A stretch of 64,000 nt of DNA from Teichococcus wenyumeiae (GTDB lineage Bacteria; Pseudomonadota; Alphaproteobacteria; Acetobacterales; Acetobacteraceae), in NCBI RefSeq assembly GCF_003696345.1, contig NZ_RFLX01000001.1, forward strand, positions 124,001 through 188,000, read 5' to 3'. Position 1 is the first letter of the stretch, and the number at the start of each line of letters is the position of its first letter. The notes beneath the pieces are model-generated. The model was not told the DNA's origin and ran no database searches. It saw nothing but the letters and a program-made list of their open reading frames with translations. Made by a program: the position numbers and the translations under genes. Shown piece after piece: positions 23,254-32,205 of this stretch.

Positions 23254-24413
23254 GCCGGCGGCACGACGCGCTGGTGGTCGGCGGTGGCCTCGCGGGCGCC
23301 GCCCTGGCGCGGCAACTGGCCGCCGCCGGGCGCGACGTGCTGCTGCTGGAGCGGCAATCCGGCCCGCATGACAAGGTCTGCGGCGAGTTCCTGTCCGGCG
23401 AGGCGGTGCTCTACCTGCGCCGGCTCGGGCTGGACCCCGCCGCGCTGGGCGCCCTGCCGCTGGACAGCCTGAGCATCGCCGGGCGCGGCGAGGCCGGGCG
23501 CTGCTGCCGCCTGCCCTTTCCCGCCTTCAGCCTGTCCCGCCGCCGGCTGGACGAGGCGCTGCTGGCCCATGCCGCCGCTGCCGGGGCAGAGTTGCGCCGC
23601 GGCGCCGGCGTGCGGGTGCTGGAGCGCGACGGCAACGGCAACGGCTGGCAGGCGCGGCTGGAGGATGGCAGCCGGGTGCAAGCGCGCGAGGCCTTCCTGG
23701 CCACCGGCAAGCACGACCTGCGCGGCTGGCGGCGCCCGCCAGGGCGGCAGCCGGACCTGCTGGGCTTCAAGCTGCACCTGCGCCTCGCCCGCCAACAGGC
23801 CATGGCGCTGGGGCGCGGGGTGGAGATCGGGCTGTTTCCCGGCGGCTATGCCGGCCTGCAACCGGTGGAGGGCGGCCGCGCCAATCTCTGCCTGCTGGTG
23901 CGGCGCGGGGCTTTCGCGGCGCTGGGTGGCCAATGGCCGGCGCTGCTGGCGGCCATCACCGCAAGCTGCCCGCATCTGGCCCGGCGCCTGTCCGGCGCCA
24001 TGCCGTTGTGGGAGCGCCCCCTGGCCATCGCCGCCATTCCCTATGGCTTCGTGCAGCGCGGCAGCGACGGCTGCTGGCGCCTGGGGGACCAGGCGGCGGT
24101 GATCCCGTCCTTTGCCGGGGAAGGCATGTCGATCGCCCTGCACAGCGCGCATCTGGCCGCCGCCTGCCATTTGCGGGGAGAGGATGCGGCGGCCTTCCAG
24201 CACCGCCTCGCACACGATGTCGGCCCGCTGGTGGCGCGGGCGACGCTGCTGTCCCGCCTGCTGGTGCGGCCCGGCGGGCAGGCGCTGCTGCTGGGGGCGG
24301 CGCGGGCCCTGCCCTTTGCCCTCTCCGCCGCCGCCAGCCTCACCCGCCTGCCGCGCCACGCCCTGCGCGGCACTGGCCTGAACCCGGCCGAGGCCCTGGC
24401 GCGGCTGGCCTGA
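23250..24413 (+). CDS. FAD-dependent oxidoreductase (aromatic hydroxylase/geranylgeranyl reductase-like)
   Basis: 387-residue flavoprotein. Dinucleotide fold ALVVGGGLAGAALARQLAA at the N-terminus, the HDKVCGEFLSGEAV segment shared with geranylgeranyl-reductase-like and halogenase-like flavoproteins, and the FAD-closing motif LGDQAAVIPSFAGEGMSIAL near residue 285. The GTG start overlaps the methyltransferase stop (GTGA). In the described Streptomyces srs cluster, a synthase-methyltransferase-flavin hydroxylase trio makes phenolic lipid quinones; by analogy this enzyme may hydroxylate or reduce the polyketide. The reaction is not proven. Confidence 0.87.
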   Translation: MSRRHDALVVGGGLAGAALARQLAAAGRDVLLLERQSGPHDKVCGEFLSGEAVLYLRRLGLDPAALGALPLDSLSIAGRGEAGRCCRLPFPAFSLSRRRLDEALLAHAAAAGAELRRGAGVRVLERDGNGNGWQARLEDGSRVQAREAFLATGKHDLRGWRRPPGRQPDLLGFKLHLRLARQQAMALGRGVEIGLFPGGYAGLQPVEGGRANLCLLVRRGAFAALGGQWPALLAAITASCPHLARRLSGAMPLWERPLAIAAIPYGFVQRGSDGCWRLGDQAAVIPSFAGEGMSIALHSAHLAAACHLRGEDAAAFQHRLAHDVGPLVARATLLSRLLVRPGGQALLLGAARALPFALSAAASLTRLPRHALRGTGLNPAEALARLA

Positions 24414-24416
24414 GCC

Positions 24417-27400
24417 TCAGGCCGCCTGCTTGCCCCGGTGGCGGCGGACATTGTCCAGCAGCCGCACCAGCAGGGAGAGCCGCTCCTCCGCCGTCTGGCT
24501 GGGCTTGCGCAGGATCAGCCGCTCCCCCGGCAGTTGCGCCGCCACGCCCTGCGGCCCGCCTTCCAGCCGCCGCACCCCCAGCCGCTTGCAGCGCAGCCGC
24601 AGCCGCGCCAGCGCCAGCCAGTGCCGCACCAGCTCCGGCGGCGGGCCGAAGCGGTCCTCGATCTCCTCCGCCAGGTCCTCCAGCGCCGCCATGTCGCCAT
24701 GGCGCAGGATCTCGCCCAGGCGGGCATGGGTTTCCACGCGCAGCGCGTCGTCGCTGATGTAATCCTCCGGGATGCCGGCGCTGATGCCGGTGGCCAGGGT
24801 GGGGGACCAGTCCTCCGCCACCGCCTCCCCGCGCGCCTGCCGCAGGGCGCGGTCCAGCATGTGCTGATAGAGGCCGATGCCGATCAGCTTCAGGTGCCCC
24901 GCCTGTTCCTCCCCCAGCAGGTCGCCGGCGCCGCGCAGGTCCATGTCACGGGCGCTGATGGCGAAGCCGGCGCCGACCCGGTCGAAGGCTTCCAGCGTAT
25001 GCAGCCGGCGGGCGGCGGCGGCGCTGGGCGGGTCCTCCGGGTCGGTCAGCAGCATGATGTTGCCGCGCGTCCGGCCACGCCCGACGCGCCCGCGCAACTG
25101 GTGCAACTGCGCCAGCCCGAAGCGGTCGGGGTGCCAGACCAGCATGGTATTGGCGCGCGGCACATCCAGCCCGGTTTCCACGATATTGGTGGACAGCAGC
25201 GCATCCGCCTCGCCTTCCGCGAAGCGCACCATGGCTTCGTCGATCTCCTCCGCCGGCATATCGCCATGCGCCTCGATCAGCTTCAGGCGCGGCATCAGCC
25301 GCTTCAGCCGCGCGCGCATCGGTGCGATATCGGCGATGCGCGGGCAGACCACGAAGCTCTGCCCGCCGCGCCGGTTCTCCCGCGCCAGCGCCTCCTTCAG
25401 CAGCCCGTCGCTGGCGGGGATCTGCAGGGTCCGGATCGGCTGCCGCCGCGCCGGCGGCGTGGCGATGACACTGAGGGATTGCAGGCCGATCAAGGCGGAT
25501 TGCAAACTGCGCGGGATCGGCGTGGCGGTCAGGGACAGGTTGTGCACCCCTTCCCCCAGCCGGCGCAGCATGGCTTTCTGGCGCGCGCCGAAGCGCTGCT
25601 CCTCATCCACGATCACCAGCCCCAGCTTGCGGAAGCGCACGCCCTTGGCGGCCAGCGCCTGGGTGCCGATGGCGATGCCGACCTCGCCGCTGTCCAGCCC
25701 CGCGCGCACCGCCCGCGCCTCCCCCGGCGCGCTGAGGCGGGAGAGGCCCTCGACCCGCACCCCCAGCCCGGCGAAGCGGCGGCGGAAGGTGTCCAGATGC
25801 TGGCGCACCAGCACCGTGGTGGGCGCCAGCACCGCCACCTGGTAGCCGGCCAGCACGGCGGCGGCGGCGGCGCGCAGCGCCACCTCGGTCTTGCCGAAGC
25901 CGACATCGCCGCAAACCAGCCGGTCCATCGGCCGCCCGGCGGCGAGGTCCTGCAGCGTCGCCTCGATGGCGGTTTCCTGGTCCGGGGTCAGGGAATAAGG
26001 GAAACCCTGGGCGAAGCGCGCCATGGCGGCGCGCGGCGGGCGCAGTGCCGGCGCCTTCAGCGCCTCCCGCTCCCGCGCCATGCGCAGCAGCGCCTGGGCG
26101 GTCTCGGCCAGTTGCGCCTCCACCTCGGCGCGGCGCTTCGGCCAGGCCTCGCCGCCCAGGCGGTCCAGCGTCACGCTTTCGGCCTCGGCGCCGTAGCGCC
26201 AGAGGCGGTCGGTCTCGTCCGCCGGCACCAGCTTGGTGGCGCCATCGGCGTAATCCAGCAGCAGCCGGTCCTCGCTGACGCCATCCACCGTCACGGTCTC
26301 GACGCCGCGCAGCGCGCCGAGGCCGTGGTCCAGGTGCACCACCGCATCGCCCGGCTGCAACTGCCCGCCGCCGAAGGCCAGTTCCGGGGAAGGCTGGCCA
26401 CGCTCCCGCGCATAGGACGGTCGCACATCCGCCAGCGCCACCACCGAGGCTTCGGGCGTGCGGAAGCCGGCGGCCAGGGCGCCGTCGATGCGCGCGAAGC
26501 AGCCCGGCGGCGCCGCGCGCAGCGCCAGCCAGCCGGAGAGCGGGACCGCATCCTCCTCCAGCCGCTCCCGCGCCTGGCGCAGCAGGGCCCGCGCGGCGCG
26601 GGGCGGCCCGGCCAGGGCGACGCGGCGGCCGGCGGCGCGCTCGCTGTCCAGGAAATCGAAGAAGGCGTCTTCCGGGTCTTCCGCTTCCGCGAAGCGCGGG
26701 AGCTGGCCCGGCGATTCCTCCGGCGCTTCCGCCAGGGTGGTGACGACGCGGCCGGCCAGCGCCGCCTTCCAGGCCGCGGCATCCAGGAACAGGGCGGCGG
26801 GCTCGCTCAGCGCCGGGGCTTCCTCCTCAGTGGCCAGCAGGGCGAGGCGGGTGCGGAAGGCGGCCGTCACCTCCCGCTCCCGCTCCGCGCGCAGTTCCGC
26901 CACCTCGGGCTCCAGCACCACGGGCGCGCCGGGCAGCAGGTCGAACAGCGTGACCAGCGCCGGGTAGAAGCCGGCCAGCCCGTGCTCGGCGCCCGGCGGC
27001 AGGGGCAGCGGCACGTCCTGGGGATTCACGATCTCGGAGGCCGGGCAGAGCGTCACCGCCTCCACCTCCGCCACGCTGCGCTGGGTCAGCGGGTCGTAGC
27101 GGCGGATGGCGGCGATGCGGCCCTCCGCATGCTCGATGCGGCAGGGCTGCGCCTCCTCGGCGGCGGGGAAGATATCCAGCACGGCGCCATGCACCGCCGC
27201 CTCCCCCGGCTCATCCACCCGCGCATCCAGGCGGTAGCCGAGGCACAGCAGGCGGTGCTGCACCGCCTCCAGGTCCAGCACCTCGCCCTGGCGCAGTTCC
27301 AGGCTGTCGGGGGCATCGGGGGGCGGCAGGCGCTGGGTGGCGGCGCCGAGGCTGGCGATCACCAGCCTCGGGCCGGCGGCGGGCCTGGCCAGCGCCGCCA

Positions 27401-27635
27401 GGGTGGCCATGCGGCTGCCCATCACGGCGCCGGAAGGCGAGGCACGGTCGTAGGGCAGGCAGTCCCAGCCCGGCAGCAGCAGCACTTCCGCCCCGTCGGC
27501 CAGGGCACGGGCGGCCTGGAACAGGCGCTCGGCACGTGCGGTGGAGCGCGCCACATGGATCAGCCCCCTCCCCCCCGCGTCATCGGCCGCTTCCAGCAGT
27601 TGCGCGGCCAGCAGGCCTTCGGGCTCAGAGTCCAT
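24417..27635 (-). CDS. mfd: Mfd-type transcription-repair coupling factor / superfamily 2 helicase
   Basis: 1072-residue Mfd-architecture ATPase. It has a UvrB-like N-terminal half; an RNA-polymerase-interaction-like domain near residue 435 (GDAVVHLDHGLGALRGVETV); Walker A CGDVGFGKTEVAL near 578 after PYSLTPDQETAIEATLQDL; IVDEEQRFGARQK near 674; TATPIPRSLQSAL; QLRGRVGRG near 848; and a C-terminal TRCF domain. It is shorter than the usual 1150 residues, and several motifs normally near-invariant are altered (VHLDHG for the usual VHYEHG, FGARQK for FGVKHKE). It may be a paralogue rather than the sole Mfd of the genome. Confidence 0.88.
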   Translation of the reverse strand: MDSEPEGLLAAQLLEAADDAGGRGLIHVARSTARAERLFQAARALADGAEVLLLPGWDCLPYDRASPSGAVMGSRMATLAALARPAAGPRLVIASLGAATQRLPPPDAPDSLELRQGEVLDLEAVQHRLLCLGYRLDARVDEPGEAAVHGAVLDIFPAAEEAQPCRIEHAEGRIAAIRRYDPLTQRSVAEVEAVTLCPASEIVNPQDVPLPLPPGAEHGLAGFYPALVTLFDLLPGAPVVLEPEVAELRAEREREVTAAFRTRLALLATEEEAPALSEPAALFLDAAAWKAALAGRVVTTLAEAPEESPGQLPRFAEAEDPEDAFFDFLDSERAAGRRVALAGPPRAARALLRQARERLEEDAVPLSGWLALRAAPPGCFARIDGALAAGFRTPEASVVALADVRPSYARERGQPSPELAFGGGQLQPGDAVVHLDHGLGALRGVETVTVDGVSEDRLLLDYADGATKLVPADETDRLWRYGAEAESVTLDRLGGEAWPKRRAEVEAQLAETAQALLRMAREREALKAPALRPPRAAMARFAQGFPYSLTPDQETAIEATLQDLAAGRPMDRLVCGDVGFGKTEVALRAAAAAVLAGYQVAVLAPTTVLVRQHLDTFRRRFAGLGVRVEGLSRLSAPGEARAVRAGLDSGEVGIAIGTQALAAKGVRFRKLGLVIVDEEQRFGARQKAMLRRLGEGVHNLSLTATPIPRSLQSALIGLQSLSVIATPPARRQPIRTLQIPASDGLLKEALARENRRGGQSFVVCPRIADIAPMRARLKRLMPRLKLIEAHGDMPAEEIDEAMVRFAEGEADALLSTNIVETGLDVPRANTMLVWHPDRFGLAQLHQLRGRVGRGRTRGNIMLLTDPEDPPSAAAARRLHTLEAFDRVGAGFAISARDMDLRGAGDLLGEEQAGHLKLIGIGLYQHMLDRALRQARGEAVAEDWSPTLATGISAGIPEDYISDDALRVETHARLGEILRHGDMAALEDLAEEIEDRFGPPPELVRHWLALARLRLRCKRLGVRRLEGGPQGVAAQLPGERLILRKPSQTAEERLSLLVRLLDNVRRHRGKQAA

Positions 27636-27871
27636 CGTGTCGTCCTGGCAGAGGAGTTTGCGCCGCCGAATGGCGCAGGGCCTTAACGCCCGGCGGCGGG
27701 GAAAGTCGGCCGGAAACAAGCGCTGGCGGATGGGGAACCCGGCCCCCGATCACGGGGTTAACGAGAAACCGGGGAAGGCCGTGCAGACCTTCAGCCGGCA
27801 CCGGCACGCCGACGCTCCGGCGGGCCCAGGCTTGGCGCCTTTTTCCCCTTCTCAGCCAGGGAAGCAGCAAA

Positions 27872-28108
27872 ATGGCAAACGACACCAAGAAGAGTTCCGC
27901 CGTGGATCGCCTGATCGACGACACCACCGGCGGCCAGGGTACGCCGCCGACGCCGCCAGCGACGGGTGCGCAAGGCATCGCTTCCACCCATAATCCGGGC
28001 AGCATGGCGCCCAGCAGCAAGCCGGGCGCCGGCTTCGGCAGCATGGGCACCGGCGGCGCCAGCACGGGCGGCGCGGATACCGGCACCGTGAAGCGGGGTG
28101 AGTCATGA
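27872..28108 (+). CDS. Small disordered hypothetical protein
   Basis: 78 residues after GGGAAGCAGCAAA. The N-terminus MANDTKKSSAVDRLIDDTT may form a short helix. The rest is Gly/Thr/Ser/Pro-rich (PPTPPATGAQG, GSMGTGGASTGG) and looks disordered. The stop overlaps the start of the next small gene by ATGA, which supports that both are real and co-translated. No family recognised. The divergent neighbour is the Mfd gene, 236 bases away. Confidence 0.6.
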   Translation: MANDTKKSSAVDRLIDDTTGGQGTPPTPPATGAQGIASTHNPGSMAPSSKPGAGFGSMGTGGASTGGADTGTVKRGES

Positions 28109-28356
28109 GCGGCGGCGGCAAGACGCCGCAGGGCCCGGGGGCGCAGGGGCCGGGCAATGCCCATGGCACCCCCGCGGAGCATGAGCCCGATACTGAGGAC
28201 AAGCCCTTCGACCCCGAGGGCGGCAAGCCGGCGAGCGACACCGAGGCCATGGCCTGGAAGGTGCTGGACTATGCCAACAAGGGCCCCAGCGCCGGGCGCG
28301 GTGCCGGGCCGGAGGGTGCCGGCGGCAAGCCTACCGGGAGCAAGCCCGGCGCCTGA
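28105..28356 (+). CDS. Small disordered hypothetical protein, coupled to the previous gene
   Basis: 83 residues, Gly/Pro-rich with an acidic middle (EHEPDTEDKPFDPEG) and one conceivable helix, TEAMAWKVLDYANKG, which is the only ordered-looking part. It begins inside the stop of the 78-residue gene (ATGA) and ends 15 bases before the convergent NAD(P)HX dehydratase gene. The function is unknown; the composition resembles stress-associated low-complexity proteins. Confidence 0.6.
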   Translation: MSGGGKTPQGPGAQGPGNAHGTPAEHEPDTEDKPFDPEGGKPASDTEAMAWKVLDYANKGPSAGRGAGPEGAGGKPTGSKPGA

Positions 28357-28371
28357 GCTGGCTACCGCCGC

Positions 28372-29259
28372 TCAGGCGGCGAGGTCGGCCAGGATGCGCG
28401 GCACCTCCGCCGGCAGCTCGCGCGCCAGGTAGCCCACCGGGCCCTGGGCGCGGGCGAGGCGGTGCCCCGCCTCCCCATGCACCCAGACGCCCCAGATGGC
28501 CGCCTGCAGCGGCGTGGCGCCGCGCGCCAGCAACCCGGCGATGATGCCGGAGAGCACATCGCCCGAGCCCGAGGTGGCCAGCCCGATATTGCCGTGGTCC
28601 GAGGCCCAGGCATCGCCGTCCGGCGTGACGATGTGGGAACAGGCGCCCTTCATGATCACCACCACCTGCAACAGCGCCGCCGCACGCCGCGCCATGCCGA
28701 GCGGGTCGGCCAGCACCTCCTCGCGCGAGATGTCCAGCAGCCGCGCCATCTCGCCGTCATGGGGCGTGATGACGGCGCGGCCGGCATGGCGGCGCAGCGC
28801 CTCCCGGCAGCCGGCCAGCGGCGCCAGGGCGGCGGCATCCAGCACCAGCGCCGGGCCGGAAAGCTCCTGCAGCAGCGCGGCCACCAGTGCCTCGGCCTCC
28901 CGCCCGCCGCTCATGCCCGGCCCCAGCACCAGCGCCTTGGCCTGGTTGCCATAACGCAGCAGCGGCGCGGCGGCCGTGGCGGCGATGCCGCCCTCCGGCG
29001 TGCGCGGCAGGCCGATCACCCGCGCCTCCGGCATCGCCACCGCCAGCGCCGGCGCCATGCTGTCGCAGATGGCCAGCCGCAGTCGCCCCGCGCCCGCCCG
29101 CAATGCCGCGGTGCCGGAGAGCAGCACGGCGCCCGGCACTTCCTCGCTGCCGCCGGCCACCAGCACGCTGCCGCGCACATCCTTGCTGCCGCCGCCATCA
29201 TGCTTCGGCAGCGGCATGCCGCGCAGCAGGGCGGCATCCACCGGTGTGGCGGCGCTCAT
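28372..29259 (-). CDS. nnrD: ADP-dependent NAD(P)H-hydrate dehydratase (NnrD/CARKD family)
   Basis: 295 residues; repairs hydrated NAD(P)HX using ADP or ATP. Seen: the opening PLPKHDGGGSKDVRGSVLVAGG, LVLGPGMSG, VITPHDGEMARLL, VVIMKGACSHIV, and the ribokinase-like signature ATSGSGDVLSGIIAGLLARG, split as ATSGSGDVLSGI and AGLLARG, near residue 235. The usual N-terminal epimerase domain (NnrE) is absent, so it is the single-domain form. The ATG overlaps the stop of the histidine phosphatase gene (ATGA). Confidence 0.93.
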   Translation of the reverse strand: MSAATPVDAALLRGMPLPKHDGGGSKDVRGSVLVAGGSEEVPGAVLLSGTAALRAGAGRLRLAICDSMAPALAVAMPEARVIGLPRTPEGGIAATAAAPLLRYGNQAKALVLGPGMSGGREAEALVAALLQELSGPALVLDAAALAPLAGCREALRRHAGRAVITPHDGEMARLLDISREEVLADPLGMARRAAALLQVVVIMKGACSHIVTPDGDAWASDHGNIGLATSGSGDVLSGIIAGLLARGATPLQAAIWGVWVHGEAGHRLARAQGPVGYLARELPAEVPRILADLAA

Positions 29260-30017
29260 CGCGGCGCGCCGCCATGCGGCTCGGCGGTGGTCTCGGTGCC
29301 TTCGCGCACCAGCGGCGCGGTGATGTTGTAGTGCCGCAGCACCATGCCGCCATCCGGGCCCTGGCTGCTGTCGTAGGCATATTCCGTCAGCCCACAATTG
29401 GCGATGTCGCCTTCGCGGTCGATCGCCAGGATCTCTTCCTCCGTCAGCCCTTCCAGCAGGTAGCGCAGGCAGAGCACCACCACCTGGTGCCCCACGATCA
29501 GCACGCGCCGCCCGCCATGCCGCAGGCAAATGCTGTCCAGCGCCGAGCGCAGCCGCAGGATCACGTCGCACCAGCTCTCGCCCCCCGGCGGCCGGTGGTA
29601 GAACTTGCCCAGGGAACGGCGGAAGGCGGCCTGTTCCGGAAAATGCTCGGCGATGCCATGCGTGGTCAGCCGGTCCAGCACGCCGAATTCCTTCTCGCGC
29701 AGCCGCTCATCCAGCAGGAAGCCGACCTTCTCCCCTTCCAGCCCTGCCTCGCGCCGGATCAGCTCCGCCGTGTGGCGCGCGCGGCGATAGGGGGAGGCGA
29801 AGATCACCTCCGGCTGCTCCTCCGGCGGCAGGTCCCCGAACCAGCGGCCCAGTGCGCGCGACTGCTCCTCCCCCAGCGTGCTGAGCGGCACATCCACGTC
29901 GCGCTCGGCAATGTCGATCCGTGCCTGCCGCGCCGCCTGCGCCGCCGCGCGCGCGACATTGCCGGCGCTTTCCCCATGCCGGACAATCCAGAGCCGGTCG
30001 GGCCATCCCTGCTGCAT
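29256..30017 (-). CDS. Histidine phosphatase family protein
   Basis: 253-residue phosphoglycerate-mutase-like phosphatase. Catalytic motif LWIVRHGESAGNVAR at residues 7-21, with the second Arg in FASPYRRARHTAEL, an acid/base Glu in LREKEFG and the second His in VLIVGHQVVVL, so the core is complete. The start has GGGAGCG 9 bases upstream; a longer start at 30059 is less likely. It is coupled to nnrD by overlap. The substrate may be a phosphorylated metabolite or protein. Confidence 0.88.
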   Translation of the reverse strand: MQQGWPDRLWIVRHGESAGNVARAAAQAARQARIDIAERDVDVPLSTLGEEQSRALGRWFGDLPPEEQPEVIFASPYRRARHTAELIRREAGLEGEKVGFLLDERLREKEFGVLDRLTTHGIAEHFPEQAAFRRSLGKFYHRPPGGESWCDVILRLRSALDSICLRHGGRRVLIVGHQVVVLCLRYLLEGLTEEEILAIDREGDIANCGLTEYAYDSSQGPDGGMVLRHYNITAPLVREGTETTAEPHGGAPR

Positions 30018-30079
30018 GCCAAGGCGCTCCCTGTGCTGTTTCGCGCAAGGGCAACGCATGAGGCGGCTGGTGGTGTCGG

Positions 30080-30200
30080 AAAGGCTGAGGGAATGAATTC
30101 CCTCAAGCTCCCTTCTTTTTTCTTTTCGGGTTCCCAGCGCAGCCGAAGCCGGACTCGAAGAAAAAAGAAAGGGGTCCGGGGGAATTCATTCCCCCGGCCC
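30080..30200. repeat. Intergenic hairpin element 1 (family of five)
   Basis: Inverted-repeat element. The left arm GGGAATGAATTCCC is followed by a pyrimidine tract CCCTTCTTTTTTC. The right arm has GAAGAAAAAAGAAAGGGGTCC followed by GGGGGAATTCATTCCCCC. Each arm makes its own hairpin, and the arms can pair with each other over about 40 bases across a short centre. It sits between the end of selO and the start of the histidine phosphatase gene, where it could terminate selO transcription. Confidence 0.8.
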
Positions 30201-30202
30201 TC

Positions 30203-31672
30203 TCAGGTCCCGCAGAAGGTCTGCTGCACAATCTCTTCCGGCTCCGGCGGCAGGGAGAAGCTTTCCCGCCCCGGCTGGTCCTCGAAGGGGCGGGAGAGCA
30301 CGTCGAGCAGCGTCTCAAAGGGCCCGTAATCGTTGAAGGAGACAGCGGCGTTCAGCGCCGCCTCCACCCGGTGGTTGCGCGGGATGAAGAGCGGGTTCAC
30401 CGCGCGCAGGGCGGCGGCGCGGGCTTCCGGTGCCGCTTCCTCCCGCTCCAGCCGCTGGCGCCAGCGGGCAGCCCAGTCGTCGTAGCCGGCGGGGTCGGAA
30501 AACAGCGCGCGCGCCGCCGTGTCATCCCCCAGCGCGGCGCCGCAGAGGGCACGGAAGGTCAGGGTGAAATCCGCCTTCTGCGTGGCCATCAGGTCCAGCA
30601 GCGACTGCACCAGCGCCACGTCGGCTTCTTCCGCCGTGGTGAGGCCGATCTTGCGGCACAGGCCGCTGTTCCAGGCATCCTCGAAGCGCGGGGCGAAGCC
30701 GGTCAGCGCCTGGCGGGCGGCGGCCAGGGCGGCCTCCTCATTCTCGTCCAGCAGCGGCAGCAGGCATTCGGCCAGGCGCGCCAGGTTCCATTGCATCACC
30801 TGCGCCTGGTTGCCGTAGGCATAGCGGCCGGCATAGTCGATGGAGGAATAGACCGCCGCCGGATCATAGGCATCCATGAAGGCGCAGGGGCCGTAGTCGA
30901 TGGTCTCACCCGAGATGGTGGTGTTATCGGTGTTCATCACGCCATGGATGAAGCCGATCAGCATCCAGCGCGCGACAAGATCCGCCTGCGCGGCCACCAC
31001 GGCCTCCAGCAGCGCCAGGGCGCGGTTGGGTGCCGCGGCAGCCTGGGGATAATGGCGCTCGATGCAATAATCGACCAGCAGGCGGACGGCCTCCAGGTCG
31101 CCGCGCGCGGCGAAATACTGGAAGGTGCCGACGCGGATATGGCTGGCGGCGACGCGCGTCAGCACGGCGCCCGGCAGGGCGGTCTCGCGCTGCACCGTCT
31201 CGCCCGTGGTGACGGCGGCGAGCGCCCGGGTGGTGGGGATGCCCAGCGCCGCCATGGCCTCCGCCACGATGTATTCGCGCAGCACCGGGCCCAGCGCCGC
31301 CCGGCCGTCGCCGCGGCGGGAGAAGGGCGTGGGGCCGGAGCCCTTGAGCTGGATGTCGCGCCGCTGGCCGTCGCGGCCCACCACCTCGCCCAGCAGGATG
31401 GCGCGGCCATCGCCGAGCTGCGGGGAAAAGCCGCCGAACTGGTGCCCGGAATAGGCCTGGGCGATGGGCTCGGCACCGGGCGGGATGCTGTTGCCGGCCA
31501 GGATGGCTACGCCTTCGGGGCTGGCCAGCGCGGCGGGGTCCAGGCCCAGGGTTTCCGCCAGCGGGGCATTCACCCGCACCAGGGCGGGGGCGCGCACGGG
31601 GGTCGGGTTCAACCGGGCGAAGAAGCGCTCCGGCAGGCGCGCGTAACTGTTGTCGAACACAAAGCCGGGCAT
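30203..31672 (-). CDS. selO: SelO/YdiU family protein adenylyltransferase (AMPylator)
   Basis: 489-residue pseudokinase-fold enzyme that transfers AMP to Ser/Thr/Tyr. Family blocks: [34 protein letters not shown] (split [11 protein letters not shown] and [10 protein letters not shown]), [31 protein letters not shown] and [12 protein letters not shown]. The last two contain the catalytic and metal-binding Asn/Asp residues. It ends QQTFCGT, with a Cys where eukaryotic SelO carries selenocysteine. The start is the natural [11 protein letters not shown] protective role in redox stress is known for the family. Confidence 0.94.
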   Translation of the reverse strand: MPGFVFDNSYARLPERFFARLNPTPVRAPALVRVNAPLAETLGLDPAALASPEGVAILAGNSIPPGAEPIAQAYSGHQFGGFSPQLGDGRAILLGEVVGRDGQRRDIQLKGSGPTPFSRRGDGRAALGPVLREYIVAEAMAALGIPTTRALAAVTTGETVQRETALPGAVLTRVAASHIRVGTFQYFAARGDLEAVRLLVDYCIERHYPQAAAAPNRALALLEAVVAAQADLVARWMLIGFIHGVMNTDNTTISGETIDYGPCAFMDAYDPAAVYSSIDYAGRYAYGNQAQVMQWNLARLAECLLPLLDENEEAALAAARQALTGFAPRFEDAWNSGLCRKIGLTTAEEADVALVQSLLDLMATQKADFTLTFRALCGAALGDDTAARALFSDPAGYDDWAARWRQRLEREEAAPEARAAALRAVNPLFIPRNHRVEAALNAAVSFNDYGPFETLLDVLSRPFEDQPGRESFSLPPEPEEIVQQTFCGT

Positions 31673-31822
31673 GCGGTCAGTCCTTGGGAGCCGCCCTGCC
31701 GCAAGGGCGGCAGGGATCGTTCATGGATGGGGCGCTGCCCCGGTGCCAGCGTCAACTCTCCGGCGCGGGGCGCCACTGGCATCTTCCGCCAGGGTCTGGC
31801 GATGCGGCGCCTGCCCGCGATG

Positions 31823-32011
31823 TCAGGCGCCGCCGATGCCTTTGTTGACGATGCCGGTGCCGCGGCAGGCCTCGCAGCTGCGGCCCTCGATGCGGCCGGT
31901 GCCCTGGCATTCGGGGCAGATGTCGTCACCTGTGCCCTCGGTGCCGACGGGCGCATCGTCGCCAGGCTTGCCGGGCGTGCCGGCGGAGGTGGAGGAGGGC
32001 GTGCCGCTCAT
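31823..32011 (-). CDS. Small DnaJ-type zinc-finger (CxxCxGxG) protein A
   Basis: 62 residues: a disordered N-terminal half, then CPECQGTGRIEGRSCEACRG followed by TGIV. These are two CxxCxGxG repeats, the zinc-binding unit of DnaJ, without a J-domain. A near twin is encoded at 34474-34641. The ATG lies downstream of GAGA-type sequence. Possible roles are a minimal zinc-binding chaperone-like or RNA-associated protein; none is proven. Confidence 0.72.
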   Translation of the reverse strand: MSGTPSSTSAGTPGKPGDDAPVGTEGTGDDICPECQGTGRIEGRSCEACRGTGIVNKGIGGA

Positions 32012-32205
32012 GGTCTCTCCGCTTTCTGCTGGGGCTCGGTAAACGCCCGAAACCGCCGGCTGTTGCGAGGTCGTGGCAATGCTGCACTGCCGCGAAACCC
32101 GGAAGGCGCCGGCAACCCGACTGGTGCGGCGCGGTTGAGTCGGTCATGCCCGGGGCGGCACCCGCCGCCGCCGGCTTTCGCACCATGCCCGACAGCAGGA
32201 AGCCC

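Noticed and set aside
24438-27686. 1082-codon plus-strand frame opposite the Mfd-type gene
   Set aside because: Low-complexity Gln/Arg/Gly translation with no domain; it mirrors an unmistakable helicase on the minus strand.
31610-31672. SelO mistaken for a selenocysteine gene needing a SECIS
   Set aside because: The frame ends in a normal TGA after FCGT; bacterial SelO uses Cys here and I see no selenocysteine insertion element.
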